Of a DNA stretch of 64,000 nucleotides, positions 9,386-18,349 are shown one piece after another. The translations under genes were made by a program, and so were the position numbers. The stretch comes from Candidatus Acidiferrum typicum (GTDB lineage: Bacteria > Acidobacteriota > Terriglobia > Acidiferrales > UBA7541): NCBI GenBank assembly GCA_002478115.1, contig DLMH01000075.1:103256-167255 (forward strand), written 5' to 3'. Positions within the stretch are counted from its first letter, which is position 1, and every line of letters begins with the position of its first letter. Under the pieces are notes generated by a model. It saw nothing but the letters and a program-made list of their open reading frames with translations, did no database searches and had not been told where the DNA came from.

Positions 9386-9639
9386 GGCACTTGCTCGGTG
9401 CCCACGCCGCTGTTCCGGATTGCCCCCGCCAGACCGTCTCAGCACCTCCAACTCCCACTTAATGCAGTATTTAGCAATTGGATGCCTCTTTCGCCCTTTT
9501 GGGAGAAAGCCATGCGAGGATGCAACCAACTCGGTTAAACTGTTATCTACACTGGAGTAGACGCTGGGGTCATGCGCACGGGTGTAGCTAACGTTGGCAA
9601 GTTTATTTGCAGAATCCTAGGCGAAGCTGAGGGTGAAGA

Positions 9640-11142
9640 ATGCCAGATGTCATGAAAACGGTGCTGTTGAACCCGCCGAGTTTTGAGAACTTCGACGGCG
9701 GGGCAGGTTCGCGGTGGCCCGCGACGCGCGAGATTGAGTCCTACTGGTACCCCGTATGGCTGACTTATCCGGCCGGATTGATTCCGGGTAGCCGCCTGGT
9801 GGATGCCTCGCCGCATGGCATTGACTGGCGGCAGACAATCGAAATTTGCAAGGATTACGAGTTCCTGGTCCTGTTTACTTCCACGGTCGGTTTTGCCAGC
9901 GATATCAAGCTTTTGCGCAAAATCAAGGAAGGCAATCCTTCGCTGCGAGTGGCGTTCGTCGGACCACACGGCCATATCAAACCCGATGAAACCCTGAATG
10001 CCAGCGAAGACATTGATTTCGTGGTGCGCGGCGAATTCGATCACGCCGTGGCGGATTATGCTCACGGAAAGCCTCTCGAGCAGATTCTCGGGGCGAGTTA
10101 CCGCAAGGACGGGCACATTGTCCACAATGCCCCGCGGCCCCAACTGCACACCGCGGAGCTCGATGCGCTGCCGTTTGCCACGGACATCTATAAACGCGAT
10201 CTGCAGATCGAGCGCTACAACGTGCCGTTCCTGCTGCATCCCTACGTCTCGTTCTACACCACGCGGGGCTGCCCGGCTTTGTGCACCTTCTGCATGTGGC
10301 CGCAGACCATCTCCGGGCACGCCTGGCGGACACGCTCGACCGGCAACGTGGTCCGGGAAGTCACCCAGGCCCTGGAATACTTCCCGCAAATGAAGGAGAT
10401 TTTCTTCGACGACGACACCTTCAACATCCGCAAGGACCGCGTCATGGAACTCAGCGCCAAGTTCAAGCCCCTGAAGTTCCAGTGGTCCTCCACCGCGCGC
10501 GTTCACAGCGATTATGAAACATTGAAGGCCATGGCGGATGGCGGAGCTCGCCTCTTCATCGTTGGCTTCGAATCCGGCGATGCTCAGATTCTCAAGAACA
10601 TCAAGAAGGGCGCGACCGTGGAAATGGGCCGCACTTTCATGAAGAATTGCCGCAAGATCGGCATTCGCGTCCACGGCGACTTCATCATCGGTCTTCCCGG
10701 CGAAACCAAAGAGACCATCCAAAACACCATCGAGTTTGCCAAGGAACTCGATTGCGAGACCATCCAGGTTTCTCTTGCCCATGCCATGCCCGGCACTGAA
10801 CTTCACGACACCATGGCCGAGCAAGGTTTCCTGCGCATCGAGGCTCTGGCCGATAACGGCGGCCACCAGCTTCCTCATATCGAGTATCCGCACTTGTCGA
10901 AGGCGGAGATGATGGCGGGAGTGAGCCGCTTTTACGATGAGTATTATTTCCGCCCGCGCGTCGCCTGGCGCATCGTCCGCGAAGCGCTCTGGGATGGCAA
11001 CGAGCGGAAGCGTCTGTACCACGAAGCCGTGGAGTTCCTGAAGCTGCGCGCGGAGCGCGTCAATTGGGCGCGTCGCGGGGGCAATTCTTCGGAGACGATG
11101 GTGTCCGTGCCGGGAGCTTCGTCCGCCGGCGGAAACGATTAG
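9640..11142 (+). CDS. hpnJ: Hopanoid biosynthesis associated radical SAM protein HpnJ
   Basis: A 500-residue B12-binding-type radical SAM protein. Residues 1-170 form the cobalamin-binding-like domain (no obvious DxHxxG). The radical SAM cluster CPALCTFC uses C211, C215 and C218, followed by WPQTISGHAWRTRS, a string I recognise as characteristic of HpnJ. HpnJ acts late in hopanoid side-chain maturation and has been linked to forming the cyclitol ether from glucosaminyl-bacteriohopanetetrol. An HpnI homologue at 17.1-18.3 kb supports the assignment. HpnK is not in the window. Start at 9640 or the ATG four codons later. Confidence 0.85.
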   Translation: MPDVMKTVLLNPPSFENFDGGAGSRWPATREIESYWYPVWLTYPAGLIPGSRLVDASPHGIDWRQTIEICKDYEFLVLFTSTVGFASDIKLLRKIKEGNPSLRVAFVGPHGHIKPDETLNASEDIDFVVRGEFDHAVADYAHGKPLEQILGASYRKDGHIVHNAPRPQLHTAELDALPFATDIYKRDLQIERYNVPFLLHPYVSFYTTRGCPALCTFCMWPQTISGHAWRTRSTGNVVREVTQALEYFPQMKEIFFDDDTFNIRKDRVMELSAKFKPLKFQWSSTARVHSDYETLKAMADGGARLFIVGFESGDAQILKNIKKGATVEMGRTFMKNCRKIGIRVHGDFIIGLPGETKETIQNTIEFAKELDCETIQVSLAHAMPGTELHDTMAEQGFLRIEALADNGGHQLPHIEYPHLSKAEMMAGVSRFYDEYYFRPRVAWRIVREALWDGNERKRLYHEAVEFLKLRAERVNWARRGGNSSETMVSVPGASSAGGND

Positions 11143-11153
11143 AACGCAGAGAA

Positions 11154-11579
11154 ATGGTGCACGAGCACAGGTTAAGGTTTAAGACCCTATTCATGGTCTT
11201 GTTGATGGTCGTGTGCGCCAATGTCGGCGATCTCCTCTTGAAGCGTGGGATGACGCGGATCGGTGCGGTGCATATCTCGCTTGATGGGTTGCAGCAAGCC
11301 CTTCTTTCCACCGTGCAGAACGGCACGATTTGGCTGGCCATCCTCTTCCTGCTTGGATTCACACTTTGCTATATGAGCGCGGTCAGTTGGGCGGACTACA
11401 GCTACGTTATGCCGGCGGGTGCTTTCGGCTACGCAACACAGACGCTGCTGGCCATTGTGGTACTTCATGAGGCCGTCAGTGCCAAACGCTGGATTGGCGT
11501 GTTCGTGATTTGCATCGGCGTGTTCCTGGTCGGACAGACGAAGCCTAACACCACGAACTCGCAGCAGGTGGCGTCATGA
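11154..11579 (+). CDS. SMR/EamA-type small membrane protein, ArnE/ArnF-like (first of pair)
   Basis: A 141-residue protein with four predicted membrane helices: VLLMVVCANVGDLLLKRG, then TIWLAILFLLGFTLCYMSAV, YVMPAGAFGYATQTLLAIVVL and WIGVFVICIGVFLVG. This is the fold of EmrE/ArnE-type transporters. Start 11154 leaves 11 nt after hpnJ; the longer frame back to 11064 would overlap it. The stop overlaps the next gene's start (ATGA), so the two are translated together and probably form a heterodimer, as ArnE/ArnF do for flipping a polyprenyl-phosphate sugar. Confidence 0.8.
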   Translation: MVHEHRLRFKTLFMVLLMVVCANVGDLLLKRGMTRIGAVHISLDGLQQALLSTVQNGTIWLAILFLLGFTLCYMSAVSWADYSYVMPAGAFGYATQTLLAIVVLHEAVSAKRWIGVFVICIGVFLVGQTKPNTTNSQQVAS

Positions 11580-11950
11580 TCAAAGTGATCTTGATGCTGG
11601 CAGTATTGATTTGCACCAGCGCGGGCGGCGAAATCGCCATGACCTATGGCATGAAGCGTGCCGGCGAGCTGGAAGGATTCCATCCGCGCTCGGTTCTGCG
11701 ATTCCTGGGCCGCGCCGTGAAGTGCGGCTGGGTGTGGCTGGCCGTGCCGCTGCTGGCGGTGTCGTTTTACTCGCTCTTGATCTTGTTGTCCTGGGCGCCC
11801 ATCAGCCTGGTCATTCCAGCTTCGGCATTCAACTATGTCGCGGGGACGTTCGGCGCGAAATACCTTCTCAAAGAGAACGTGACGCCAAAGAGGTGGCTGG
11901 GTGTGGCTTTGGTCTTTTTGGGCGTGCTGCTCGTTGTTGCGACCGGTTGA
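11576..11950 (+). CDS. SMR/EamA-type small membrane protein, ArnE/ArnF-like (second of pair)
   Basis: A 124-residue four-helix membrane protein beginning MIKVILMLAVLICTSAGGEI, overlapping the preceding gene by 4 nt. Helices 2-4 (WLAVPLLAVSFYSLLILLSW, LVIPASAFNYVAGTFGAKYLL, WLGVALVFLGVLLVV) align in layout with its neighbour, so the pair is a duplication that diverged into two subunits. A role in moving a hopanoid or polyprenyl-linked sugar across the inner membrane is inferred from the adjacent hpnJ and nearby ArnC- and ArnT-like genes. Confidence 0.8.
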   Translation: MIKVILMLAVLICTSAGGEIAMTYGMKRAGELEGFHPRSVLRFLGRAVKCGWVWLAVPLLAVSFYSLLILLSWAPISLVIPASAFNYVAGTFGAKYLLKENVTPKRWLGVALVFLGVLLVVATG

Positions 11951-11987
11951 ATGACAGAGGTGACTTCCGGCAATTACGCCTGTAGAG

Positions 11988-12184
11988 CCTGAGTCCCAAA
12001 GTTGACCAATTACTGGCGAGTGCATCTTCTTTTGTTTCAATCGATTTTCGTGGCCGGATCCAACTTCGCCGAAGTTGGGCTTTTCCACGTCATCCACCAC
12101 CCAAAACTTGTCATTCCGACCGGAGGGACGGCGGTTTTGGCCGTCCCGGAGCGGAGGAATCCCTCTTCAACTTCGGATTTCAGG
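11988..12184. repeat. Dispersed ~196-bp intergenic repeat, copy 1
   Basis: This segment recurs almost unchanged at 14636-14831 in the same orientation. Shared landmarks in order: GTTGACCAATT, GCGAGTGCATCTT, a GAAGTTGG inverted repeat, TTCCACGTCATCCACCAC, TTGTCATTCCGACCGGAGG, GACGGCGGTTTTGGCCGTCC and CTTCAACTTCGGATTTCAGG. It contains internal complementary arms and no ORF of note. It sits between convergent genes (SMR pair and the 480-aa membrane protein). Confidence 0.9.
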
Positions 12185-12237
12185 TGTGGCGCGGCCAAAT
12201 CCATACAACGCTAACTGCGACCCGCGCTCGAGCCATC

Positions 12238-13680
12238 CTACGGAATACGGCAGACCATCACGGCGGGATTAACGTAGGGGCACGGCATTCCCGCGACTCC
12301 GGGCCGTTCAAGTATCACCCACCCAACACCGAACTTTTTCTTCAGCCGCTCGAAATCATCCAGGTTGAAGCTCGACCACTTTTCCCGGCCAGCCACTTCG
12401 AGTTTCCACTGATAAGCCAAGTCGGGAAATACTTCCACCACGGAGGGGTCTTTTACATTGTCGGCCAGCATGCTGCGCTCGGCGATTCCGCGGAACCCGT
12501 GATAATCGTCTCCGGACTTCTCCATGTATTTCGGGTCAAGTGCGAAGAAAGCGTTTCGAGGCGTGTTCTCCCGGACCCAGTCGAACGCTTCGATCCAGGC
12601 GTTACGGGATGCGATTCCCGGCAATTCGATGTGCCGGCTGGCCGGGAACTCCTGCCGCTGCGCATAGAACATTCCGAGCGAAATAGGAAGAAAGAGCGCG
12701 AACCAGCGTATCGCTTGCATTCGGAGGATGTACTTTCCAAGCAGGGCTCCGGAAATCAGGACAAACACCACGTACGTCAGGTGGAGGATACGCATCGGCT
12801 CCAGGCGTTCCCACGTTTGCGTGGGAAAGGACGATGTGGTGATTATCGCCGCCAGCACACCCACGCTTGTCGAAATTGCGAATCGGGTGCACAGGCGTTC
12901 CAGAACCGGCATGTTGTTGCGCCGCCCCACTCGCGCGTAGCTCATCAACAATACAAGCGGGCCACCCACCCCGAGCCACTCGTACCAAGTCCATCGCAGC
13001 GGGTACTGGAAATGCCGGTGAGACATCATCTCCCGCCAGATCGGGTTCGCCGGTTCGCTCATCGGCAACGCTGAAAGAAACACCGCCGGCCGCGCTCCAA
13101 TGGGGGGCATGGCCAGCACAACCAGGTGGACGATCCCATAGGCAGTTATGGTGGGATGGAACAATCCCGCGAGAACGACCCACAGCAACGCTCGAGGCTG
13201 GCCATTCAGGACAGCTACCGTGGCGAATAGCAGGAAAGCGCTGGCCAGCGTGCGCGGTGCAAGGTGCTGATCCACCAGAAACAACGCCGTGCCCGTGACC
13301 GGCAGCGTCAGCAGTGCGGCAACGAGCGCCACTCCCGCCCACTGCGCAGCCTCTTCCGCAACACACTTGCGAATGACCGCCAGGCACCCAAGCAAAAACA
13401 GGAAAATACTGATCAGATGCAGCAAGAAAATCATCCAGTCGAGAGGGAGATGGGTAGCGCGCGTTGCAGAAGCGACAAACGAATGAAACACCGTAAAGCG
13501 TATATACAGCAGAAAGAAGGCTGCGTCGTAGGGATACAATGCGGCGGTGAGGAGTTTCTTGATGGCCGGCAAATACACGGCCATGTCCTCAATGCCCCGG
13601 TGATAGCCATGGACGGCCACAGCAGCGGCCGTTATCCCAAGCAGGAGGAAGAAATCCCGCAGCCGATGGGTTTGCTTCAC
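12238..13680 (-). CDS. Multi-spanning membrane protein, unknown function (DUF6798-like)
   Basis: A 480-residue protein with about ten hydrophobic helices in the first 375 residues and a soluble C-terminal part. The early segment GYHRGIEDMAVYLPAIKKLL and the TITAYG motif in a membrane loop resemble the DUF6798 group; I recall this without a search. The C-terminal part (EAFDWVRENTPRNAFFALDP, then WVILERPGV) resembles the extracytoplasmic domain found at the end of GT-C glycosyltransferase-like proteins. No catalytic residues can be assigned. It lies on the opposite strand within the hopanoid/polyprenyl-sugar block. Confidence 0.75.
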   Translation of the reverse strand: MKQTHRLRDFFLLLGITAAAVAVHGYHRGIEDMAVYLPAIKKLLTAALYPYDAAFFLLYIRFTVFHSFVASATRATHLPLDWMIFLLHLISIFLFLLGCLAVIRKCVAEEAAQWAGVALVAALLTLPVTGTALFLVDQHLAPRTLASAFLLFATVAVLNGQPRALLWVVLAGLFHPTITAYGIVHLVVLAMPPIGARPAVFLSALPMSEPANPIWREMMSHRHFQYPLRWTWYEWLGVGGPLVLLMSYARVGRRNNMPVLERLCTRFAISTSVGVLAAIITTSSFPTQTWERLEPMRILHLTYVVFVLISGALLGKYILRMQAIRWFALFLPISLGMFYAQRQEFPASRHIELPGIASRNAWIEAFDWVRENTPRNAFFALDPKYMEKSGDDYHGFRGIAERSMLADNVKDPSVVEVFPDLAYQWKLEVAGREKWSSFNLDDFERLKKKFGVGWVILERPGVAGMPCPYVNPAVMVCRIP

Positions 13681-13764
13681 GGATGAACTCTTTCACGTAT
13701 CAAAGAGAACTCCTCGGAGCGAGCGAGTTGCACCAAACAAGCTTTCCGGCCCACAATTATATAG

Positions 13765-14556
13765 ATGGCAAAACCAATCGCTTGCATTGTGCTTCCCACT
13801 TTCAACGAAGCCGAGAACGTTCCGGCTGTGCTTTCCGGGATCTTCTCTCAAGCGGATGCAATCCCGACTCACGAGTTGCATGTTCTGGTCGTGGACGACT
13901 CTTCTCCGGACGGCACCGCAGAGCGTGTGCGCGAAGCCATGCAACACTTTCCTCATCTTCATCTCATTTCAGGCGAAAAGAATGGGCTGGGCGAAGCATA
14001 CAAGAGAGGTATCACTCACGCAATCAAGACCCTGCAACCCCTTCTGATTCTCCAGATGGACGCCGACCTCCAGCACGACCCGGCCGTTCTGCCGCGGATG
14101 ATCAGCCTGGCCAACGATGGCTACGACGTCGTTGTCGGCTCGCGCTTCGCTCCGGGGGGAGCGATCCCCGGCCTCCCCTGGTATCGCAAATTGATCAGCT
14201 TGGCGGGGACTCGCCTTGTGCGCTGGTTCGGAGGCATCCCTCCCATCCGCGATTGCACCTCCGGGTATCGCGTGATCAGGGCCGATTTGATTCCCCACTG
14301 CGATCTCGAGCACCTCTCGACGCGCGGCTATTCCTTTCAGTCGTCGCTCCTGTGCGAACTCCTGCGCAACGGCGCGCGTCTTGTCGAGACTCCCATCATC
14401 TTCTCCGGCCGCGCGCATGGGGAATCCAAACTGTCTTTTCTCGACCAATGGGAATTTGTGGTGAACCTCTTCCGGCTGCGGTTTGTGAAGACGGCTCGCG
14501 ATCGAGCGGTGCGGCATTACCGCCGCTCCGCAGAAGATCGCGCCCCTCTTAAATGA
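13765..14556 (+). CDS. Polyprenyl-phosphate glycosyltransferase (DPM1/ArnC-type GT2)
   Basis: A 263-residue family 2 glycosyltransferase. The GT-A fold is evident from CIVLPTFNEAENVPAVL, the nucleotide-binding VVDDSSPDGTAERV and the metal-binding DADLQHDP (about residue 98). SGYRVIRADLI and FSGRAHGESKLS are the acceptor-side motifs typical of dolichyl-phosphate mannosyltransferase-like enzymes. There are no C-terminal membrane helices, as in short DPM1 forms. It would transfer a sugar from a nucleotide donor to polyprenyl phosphate at the cytoplasmic face, feeding the neighbouring ArnT-like transferase. Confidence 0.9.
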   Translation: MAKPIACIVLPTFNEAENVPAVLSGIFSQADAIPTHELHVLVVDDSSPDGTAERVREAMQHFPHLHLISGEKNGLGEAYKRGITHAIKTLQPLLILQMDADLQHDPAVLPRMISLANDGYDVVVGSRFAPGGAIPGLPWYRKLISLAGTRLVRWFGGIPPIRDCTSGYRVIRADLIPHCDLEHLSTRGYSFQSSLLCELLRNGARLVETPIIFSGRAHGESKLSFLDQWEFVVNLFRLRFVKTARDRAVRHYRRSAEDRAPLK

Positions 14557-14635
14557 AAAAGAAACGGTGCCGTCCGGCACGGCGCGGTTTACTCTGCTGC
14601 GCTGGTTGCTCCGGTCGCAGACACAGTTGCATTAA

Positions 14636-14831
14636 CCTGAAACCCGAAGTTGACCAATTGCAGGCGAGTGCATCTTTTGTTGTTTGGATCGATTCTCGCG
14701 GGCAGATTCAACTTTGCCGAAGTTGGGTTTTTCCACGTCATCCACCACGCAGAATTTGTCATTCCGACCGGAGGGACGGCGGTTTTGGCCGTCCGGAGCG
14801 GAGGAATCTCTCTTCAACTTCGGATTTCAGG
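14636..14831. repeat. Dispersed ~196-bp intergenic repeat, copy 2
   Basis: Second copy of the element at 11988-12184, same orientation, differing by scattered substitutions and single-base indels. It ends 1 nt before the stop codon of the ArnT-like gene on the minus strand and again lies between convergent genes. Confidence 0.9.
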
Positions 14832-14832
14832 A

Positions 14833-16662
14833 TTAGTGCTGATTTGTTTGCAGCAAGGCAGGCGGTCGATTCGTGAAGACAAATTTTCCGCCGGCATGTG
14901 CAACTTCAAATACAGGGCCCAGCTTCGCCAGGTAGCTGTGGCGTTCATCGGACGGGCTGACGAGATAAACGCGCTTCGTGCTCGCCCAGAGCGCAGCGAA
15001 CTGCGCGTCGTCCAGAAAAATCGTTGGTGCATCCGGAAACAGCGAGCCATACCAGAGCCCGTTGACTCGGCCATTGAGGATCGATTCCTGCACGCCGGTA
15101 TAGAAATTGATCGATGAAGTGAGCGAATATTCGCCATCGGAAACGATTACTTCTCCCGGTTGATACTCGCGCAGAATCGCCGCGGCCAGCGGTTGCGAAC
15201 CAAGCAAAGGGTAAAACACGGACAACGCGGCATGCACGCACTCGATGAATAGCACCATCATCGCTACCAGCGCCCAGTTGGCCACCCGTGTCTTGCCGCG
15301 CCGGCGAAAGTACCAGTTCAGTACCGTGCCGAATAGAAAGGCCACGCACGTGCCAATAAGTGGCCCTCGGAACATGCTCATAGCTTTCCCCGTGAGGTCC
15401 AGGAAGTGCCCCAGGGACAGCACGTAGGCATCGGGATTCTTGTTCAGCAGGTCGCTAAGCTCTACGCCTTTCGCCGGCGTGTGAAACATGATGGCGAGCG
15501 CGCCCGTGATTCCCGCGATCAACACACCAACAACCATCAGCACCACCGAAGAGATGCGCCCTGCGCGCGCAATCGGAGAGCCGATCTGTGCTTGCGATTC
15601 GAGCGATAACCAGTGCCCCAGAAGCAACGCCAACGCCGGCAACGCCGGAGCAAGGTAGTATTCCTGGCGCGTGGAAAAACTGAAAAAGAGCAGGATGAAG
15701 GCTGCCCAGCAAAGCAGGAGAAGCAAAACCGCCTCCGGGGAGAGGCGCACACCTTCGACCCGCGCAAGACGCAGGCGTATTCTAGCCAGGGCCTGCGGCA
15801 GGAAAACGCTCCATGGCAGCAACCAAAGCAGCAGCAAACCTTGAAACAACCAAAAAGGAACCGTGCCGTAGTCGGCCGGATAGCGCTTGCCGAGATACCG
15901 CAGAAACTGCTCATTGACGAAATAAAACCACAGGAAACCTTTAGCTTGGCCTGCGGGAGGAATTTGCAGAGCCGCAAGAATGTGCCACGGCGCCGCCACC
16001 ACAAGAAAAATAATCGTGCTCGAAACGAGCCTCATCTTCAGCAGATGGCGCAAATCCCCCACGATCAGCAGAAAGACAACGATGATTGCGCAAGGAAACA
16101 CGACGCCGATCAGGCTTTTGGTAAGAACATTCAGTCCAATTGCCGCGGCCATGCCCCAACATGCCAACAGCGATGGTTTGCCGGACTGCCAGCCCTCCAT
16201 GAAAAAGTACAGACTCAGTCCGATCCACAAGCCAATCGTCATGTCGGGAATAAGGACGCGCGTAAACTCGTACGGGCCGCACGAGGTGAGTAGCACGACT
16301 CCGGCCCAGAAGCCCGCCTGCGCAGTCAGGAATCGCCGTCCGAACTGATACACAAGGAATGCCAGCAGCAGCACACTCAGATGCAGAAAGAGCCGCGCAG
16401 ACCATGCTGCAACGCCGAAGAGCTTGAATCCCAGCGCCATGCCCCAGTAGGGAAGCGGCGCTTTTTCCAGATAGCGGATCCCGTTTTCGTGGAGGGTAAC
16501 CCAGTCGTGCCGCACCAGAATTTCGCGGCCCGCTTCCGCATGAGCTGCATCGGCATCGTCAAACAGCGCTGGATGAAACAGGCCGGGGCCAAAAACAGCA
16601 AGCCAGAGCAGCGTCAGAATCGCCAGGGCCGGCAACAGCCGTTGTCCCATCGAATTGAGCAT
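14833..16662 (-). CDS. ArnT-like glycosyltransferase family 39 protein
   Basis: A 609-residue GT-C transferase. After a first helix the extracytoplasmic loop HPALFDDADAAHAEAGREIL supplies the acidic catalytic pair seen in the PMT/ArnT family, followed by YLEKAPLPYWGMALGFKLFG, an ArnT-like signature. About eleven further helices follow, with a soluble C-terminal domain (about 495-609). These enzymes use a polyprenyl-phosphate sugar to glycosylate lipids or proteins in the periplasm. Together with the ArnC-like gene and SMR pair this suggests envelope-lipid decoration. A start at the second Met (16650) is also possible. Confidence 0.88.
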   Translation of the reverse strand: MLNSMGQRLLPALAILTLLWLAVFGPGLFHPALFDDADAAHAEAGREILVRHDWVTLHENGIRYLEKAPLPYWGMALGFKLFGVAAWSARLFLHLSVLLLAFLVYQFGRRFLTAQAGFWAGVVLLTSCGPYEFTRVLIPDMTIGLWIGLSLYFFMEGWQSGKPSLLACWGMAAAIGLNVLTKSLIGVVFPCAIIVVFLLIVGDLRHLLKMRLVSSTIIFLVVAAPWHILAALQIPPAGQAKGFLWFYFVNEQFLRYLGKRYPADYGTVPFWLFQGLLLLWLLPWSVFLPQALARIRLRLARVEGVRLSPEAVLLLLLCWAAFILLFFSFSTRQEYYLAPALPALALLLGHWLSLESQAQIGSPIARAGRISSVVLMVVGVLIAGITGALAIMFHTPAKGVELSDLLNKNPDAYVLSLGHFLDLTGKAMSMFRGPLIGTCVAFLFGTVLNWYFRRRGKTRVANWALVAMMVLFIECVHAALSVFYPLLGSQPLAAAILREYQPGEVIVSDGEYSLTSSINFYTGVQESILNGRVNGLWYGSLFPDAPTIFLDDAQFAALWASTKRVYLVSPSDERHSYLAKLGPVFEVAHAGGKFVFTNRPPALLQTNQH

Positions 16663-17083
16663 GCGCGAAAAAGCCTCTCAAAATACGGCGAAAGCGCTGA
16701 AAACGGGTTATGGTTCTCCTGAAACTGTATCATGCGCGTTTGGATTTGCAGGGGAGTGCGCCACGCCATCGCCCTGGAGGTTTGGAAGTGCTCTGCCATG
16801 CGCCATCTCGTAAATGATTCTCAGGAGGGCACAGCTTCAAAGTTTGCGGGGAAAGTCCCTTTTTTAGGAGGCCGGGGCTTCAGCCCCGGCGTAAGGCTCC
16901 CAGGATTAATGGGCTTCAGCCCCTGAAGAAAGGTTTATCAGCGTTTCCGCAATCATTTCAGCCGTGCAGAAAAGGTCTCGAATCTCAGGGGTTTCAACCC
17001 CTCGGGTCGGCAATATGGTCCCTCGAAGCACTTATGAGATAGGTTCGCAGGGAAATTGGAAAGCGATACACTGCTACCAGCTT
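16663..17083. other. Intergenic stretch before hpnI, holds a short dispersed repeat
   Basis: No gene is supported here. The middle (16866-16933) holds a GC-rich element built on GCCGGGGCTTCAGCCCCGGC, whose reverse complement recurs at 22623-22686. An in-frame ATG at 16964 upstream of hpnI exists but would add about 40 unconserved residues, so it is not used. Confidence 0.6.
16866..16933 (+). repeat. Short GC-rich palindromic repeat, copy A
   Basis: Contains the perfect palindrome GCCGGGGCTTCAGCCCCGGC less its centre mismatch, then GGGCTTCAGCCCCTGAAG. The same two blocks occur in inverted orientation at 22623-22686. Such 'gggcttcagccc' elements are scattered in many acidobacterial genomes (recalled, not searched). 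Confidence 0.8.
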
Positions 17084-18253
17084 ATGCATCTTCCTATTTC
17101 CGTCTGGCGCCTGCTGATTCTCCTTATGGCCCTGGCGCCGCTGGGTTATTACCTTGCCGGAATTCTTGCGGCCGTCCGCTTTTTTTCGCGAAAGCGCGCC
17201 AAACAATTGCCGGACTTTACGCCACCCGTCAGTGTGCTGAAGCCCGTGCACGGGGTCGATTTTGCCAGTTATGAGAATTTCGCAAGTTTTTGCGCGCAGG
17301 ACTATCCTGATTACGAAATCCTCTTTTGCGTCAACGATCTTTCCGATCCTGCCGTGGCCATCATCCAAAAAGTGATTTCGGACTTTCCTCAGCGATCCAT
17401 CCGAATCCTTTCCGGCGCCGCTCAAATCGGCTCCAACCGCAAAATCAACAACCTGGTTCTGCTGGCCCGGAAAGCGCGTCACGAAATCCTGGTGCAGAGC
17501 GACGGCGACGTGCGCGTCGGCCCGCACTACCTGCGCGAAGTGGTGGCGCCTTTCCGCGATCCCGCGGTGGGCGTCGTCAGTTGTCTGTATCGCGGCATCG
17601 CGCAAAACAATCTCTGGGCGCAGCTCGAAGCCGTTGGCGCAGCCAGCGATTTCATGGCCGGGGCGCTCGTGGCGGGCTGGAAGGAAGGCGTCACCTTCGC
17701 GCTGGGTGCTTCGGTCAGCACGACGAAAAGTTGGCTGGCGAAAATCGGCGGCTACGAATCACTGGCGAATCTCCTCGCGGATGACTATGAAATTGGCAAT
17801 CGCCTACACAAAGCCGGGGCAAAAGTTTTGCTCTCGCGCGAGCCCGTCTGGACGATGTACGCGGCGCAAACCGCGCGCGGCTTTTGGGAGCACCAGGTCC
17901 GTTGGGCTCGCACAATTCGGCTGGTGCGTCCGGCGTCGTTTCTCGGCTTGCTCTTCACGCACGGTTTGCCGCTCGCCCTGCTGGCCGCCGCCGTGGCGCC
18001 GGCAGCCTGGATCAGCGCCGCGTACCTGCTCGCGTATCTTGTTTTGCGTCTGGTGATGGCGTGGCTTGTAGGCGTGTGGGGCCTGCAAGACGCCGTGCTG
18101 CGCCGCAAGCTTTGGCTGGTGCCGCTGCGCGATTTGCTCCATTTCGCCGTCTGGCTCGCCGCGTTCACCTCGCATCGCATCCAGTGGGGCGGCCTAGAAT
18201 TCGATCTGCGCGACGGCCAAATGATCGAGGCACAACCGCCCCCCAAAAAATAA
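17084..18253 (+). CDS. hpnI: Bacteriohopanetetrol glucosamine glycosyltransferase HpnI
   Basis: A 389-residue ceramide-glucosyltransferase-like GT2 protein. There is an N-terminal helix (LLILLMALAPLGYYLAGILAAV), then PPVSVLKPVHGVD, the D-x-D-like QSDGDVRVGP, the acidic ADDYEIGNRL, the product-binding HQVRWART (QxxRW), and two or three C-terminal helices. This set is that of HpnI, which adds N-acetylglucosamine to bacteriohopanetetrol before deacetylation by HpnK and conversion by HpnJ. The start at 17084 is chosen because the fold begins there. It is 6 kb from hpnJ. Confidence 0.85.
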   Translation: MHLPISVWRLLILLMALAPLGYYLAGILAAVRFFSRKRAKQLPDFTPPVSVLKPVHGVDFASYENFASFCAQDYPDYEILFCVNDLSDPAVAIIQKVISDFPQRSIRILSGAAQIGSNRKINNLVLLARKARHEILVQSDGDVRVGPHYLREVVAPFRDPAVGVVSCLYRGIAQNNLWAQLEAVGAASDFMAGALVAGWKEGVTFALGASVSTTKSWLAKIGGYESLANLLADDYEIGNRLHKAGAKVLLSREPVWTMYAAQTARGFWEHQVRWARTIRLVRPASFLGLLFTHGLPLALLAAAVAPAAWISAAYLLAYLVLRLVMAWLVGVWGLQDAVLRRKLWLVPLRDLLHFAVWLAAFTSHRIQWGGLEFDLRDGQMIEAQPPPKK

Positions 18254-18262
18254 CCGCCTGGG

Positions 18263-18289
18263 AACGCCATTCTCCCGAATGGCGTTTTT
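18263..18289 (+). terminator. Intrinsic terminator of hpnI
   Basis: A 10-bp perfect stem AACGCCATTC / GAATGGCGTT with TCCC loop is followed by a T-run, 9 nt after the hpnI stop codon. Confidence 0.85.
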
Positions 18290-18320
18290 GCCGTGATTGG
18301 CGCCTTTCTTTTGCCCGTGT

Positions 18321-18349
18321 AACGGCCGCCTTCTGAGGCGGGCGTTTTT
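18321..18349 (+). terminator. Second tandem intrinsic terminator
   Basis: An 11-bp stem with one G-G mismatch (AACGGCCGCCT / AGGCGGGCGTT), TCTG loop and trailing Ts, about 30 nt after the first terminator. Confidence 0.7.

Noticed and set aside
9547..11022. 491-codon minus-strand ORF opposite hpnJ
   Set aside because: It mirrors the codon pattern of hpnJ and has no recognisable domain or start signal.
16964..17083. N-terminal extension of hpnI from an upstream ATG
   Set aside because: The extra 40 residues overlap a repeat-bearing intergenic region and have no similarity to the HpnI fold.
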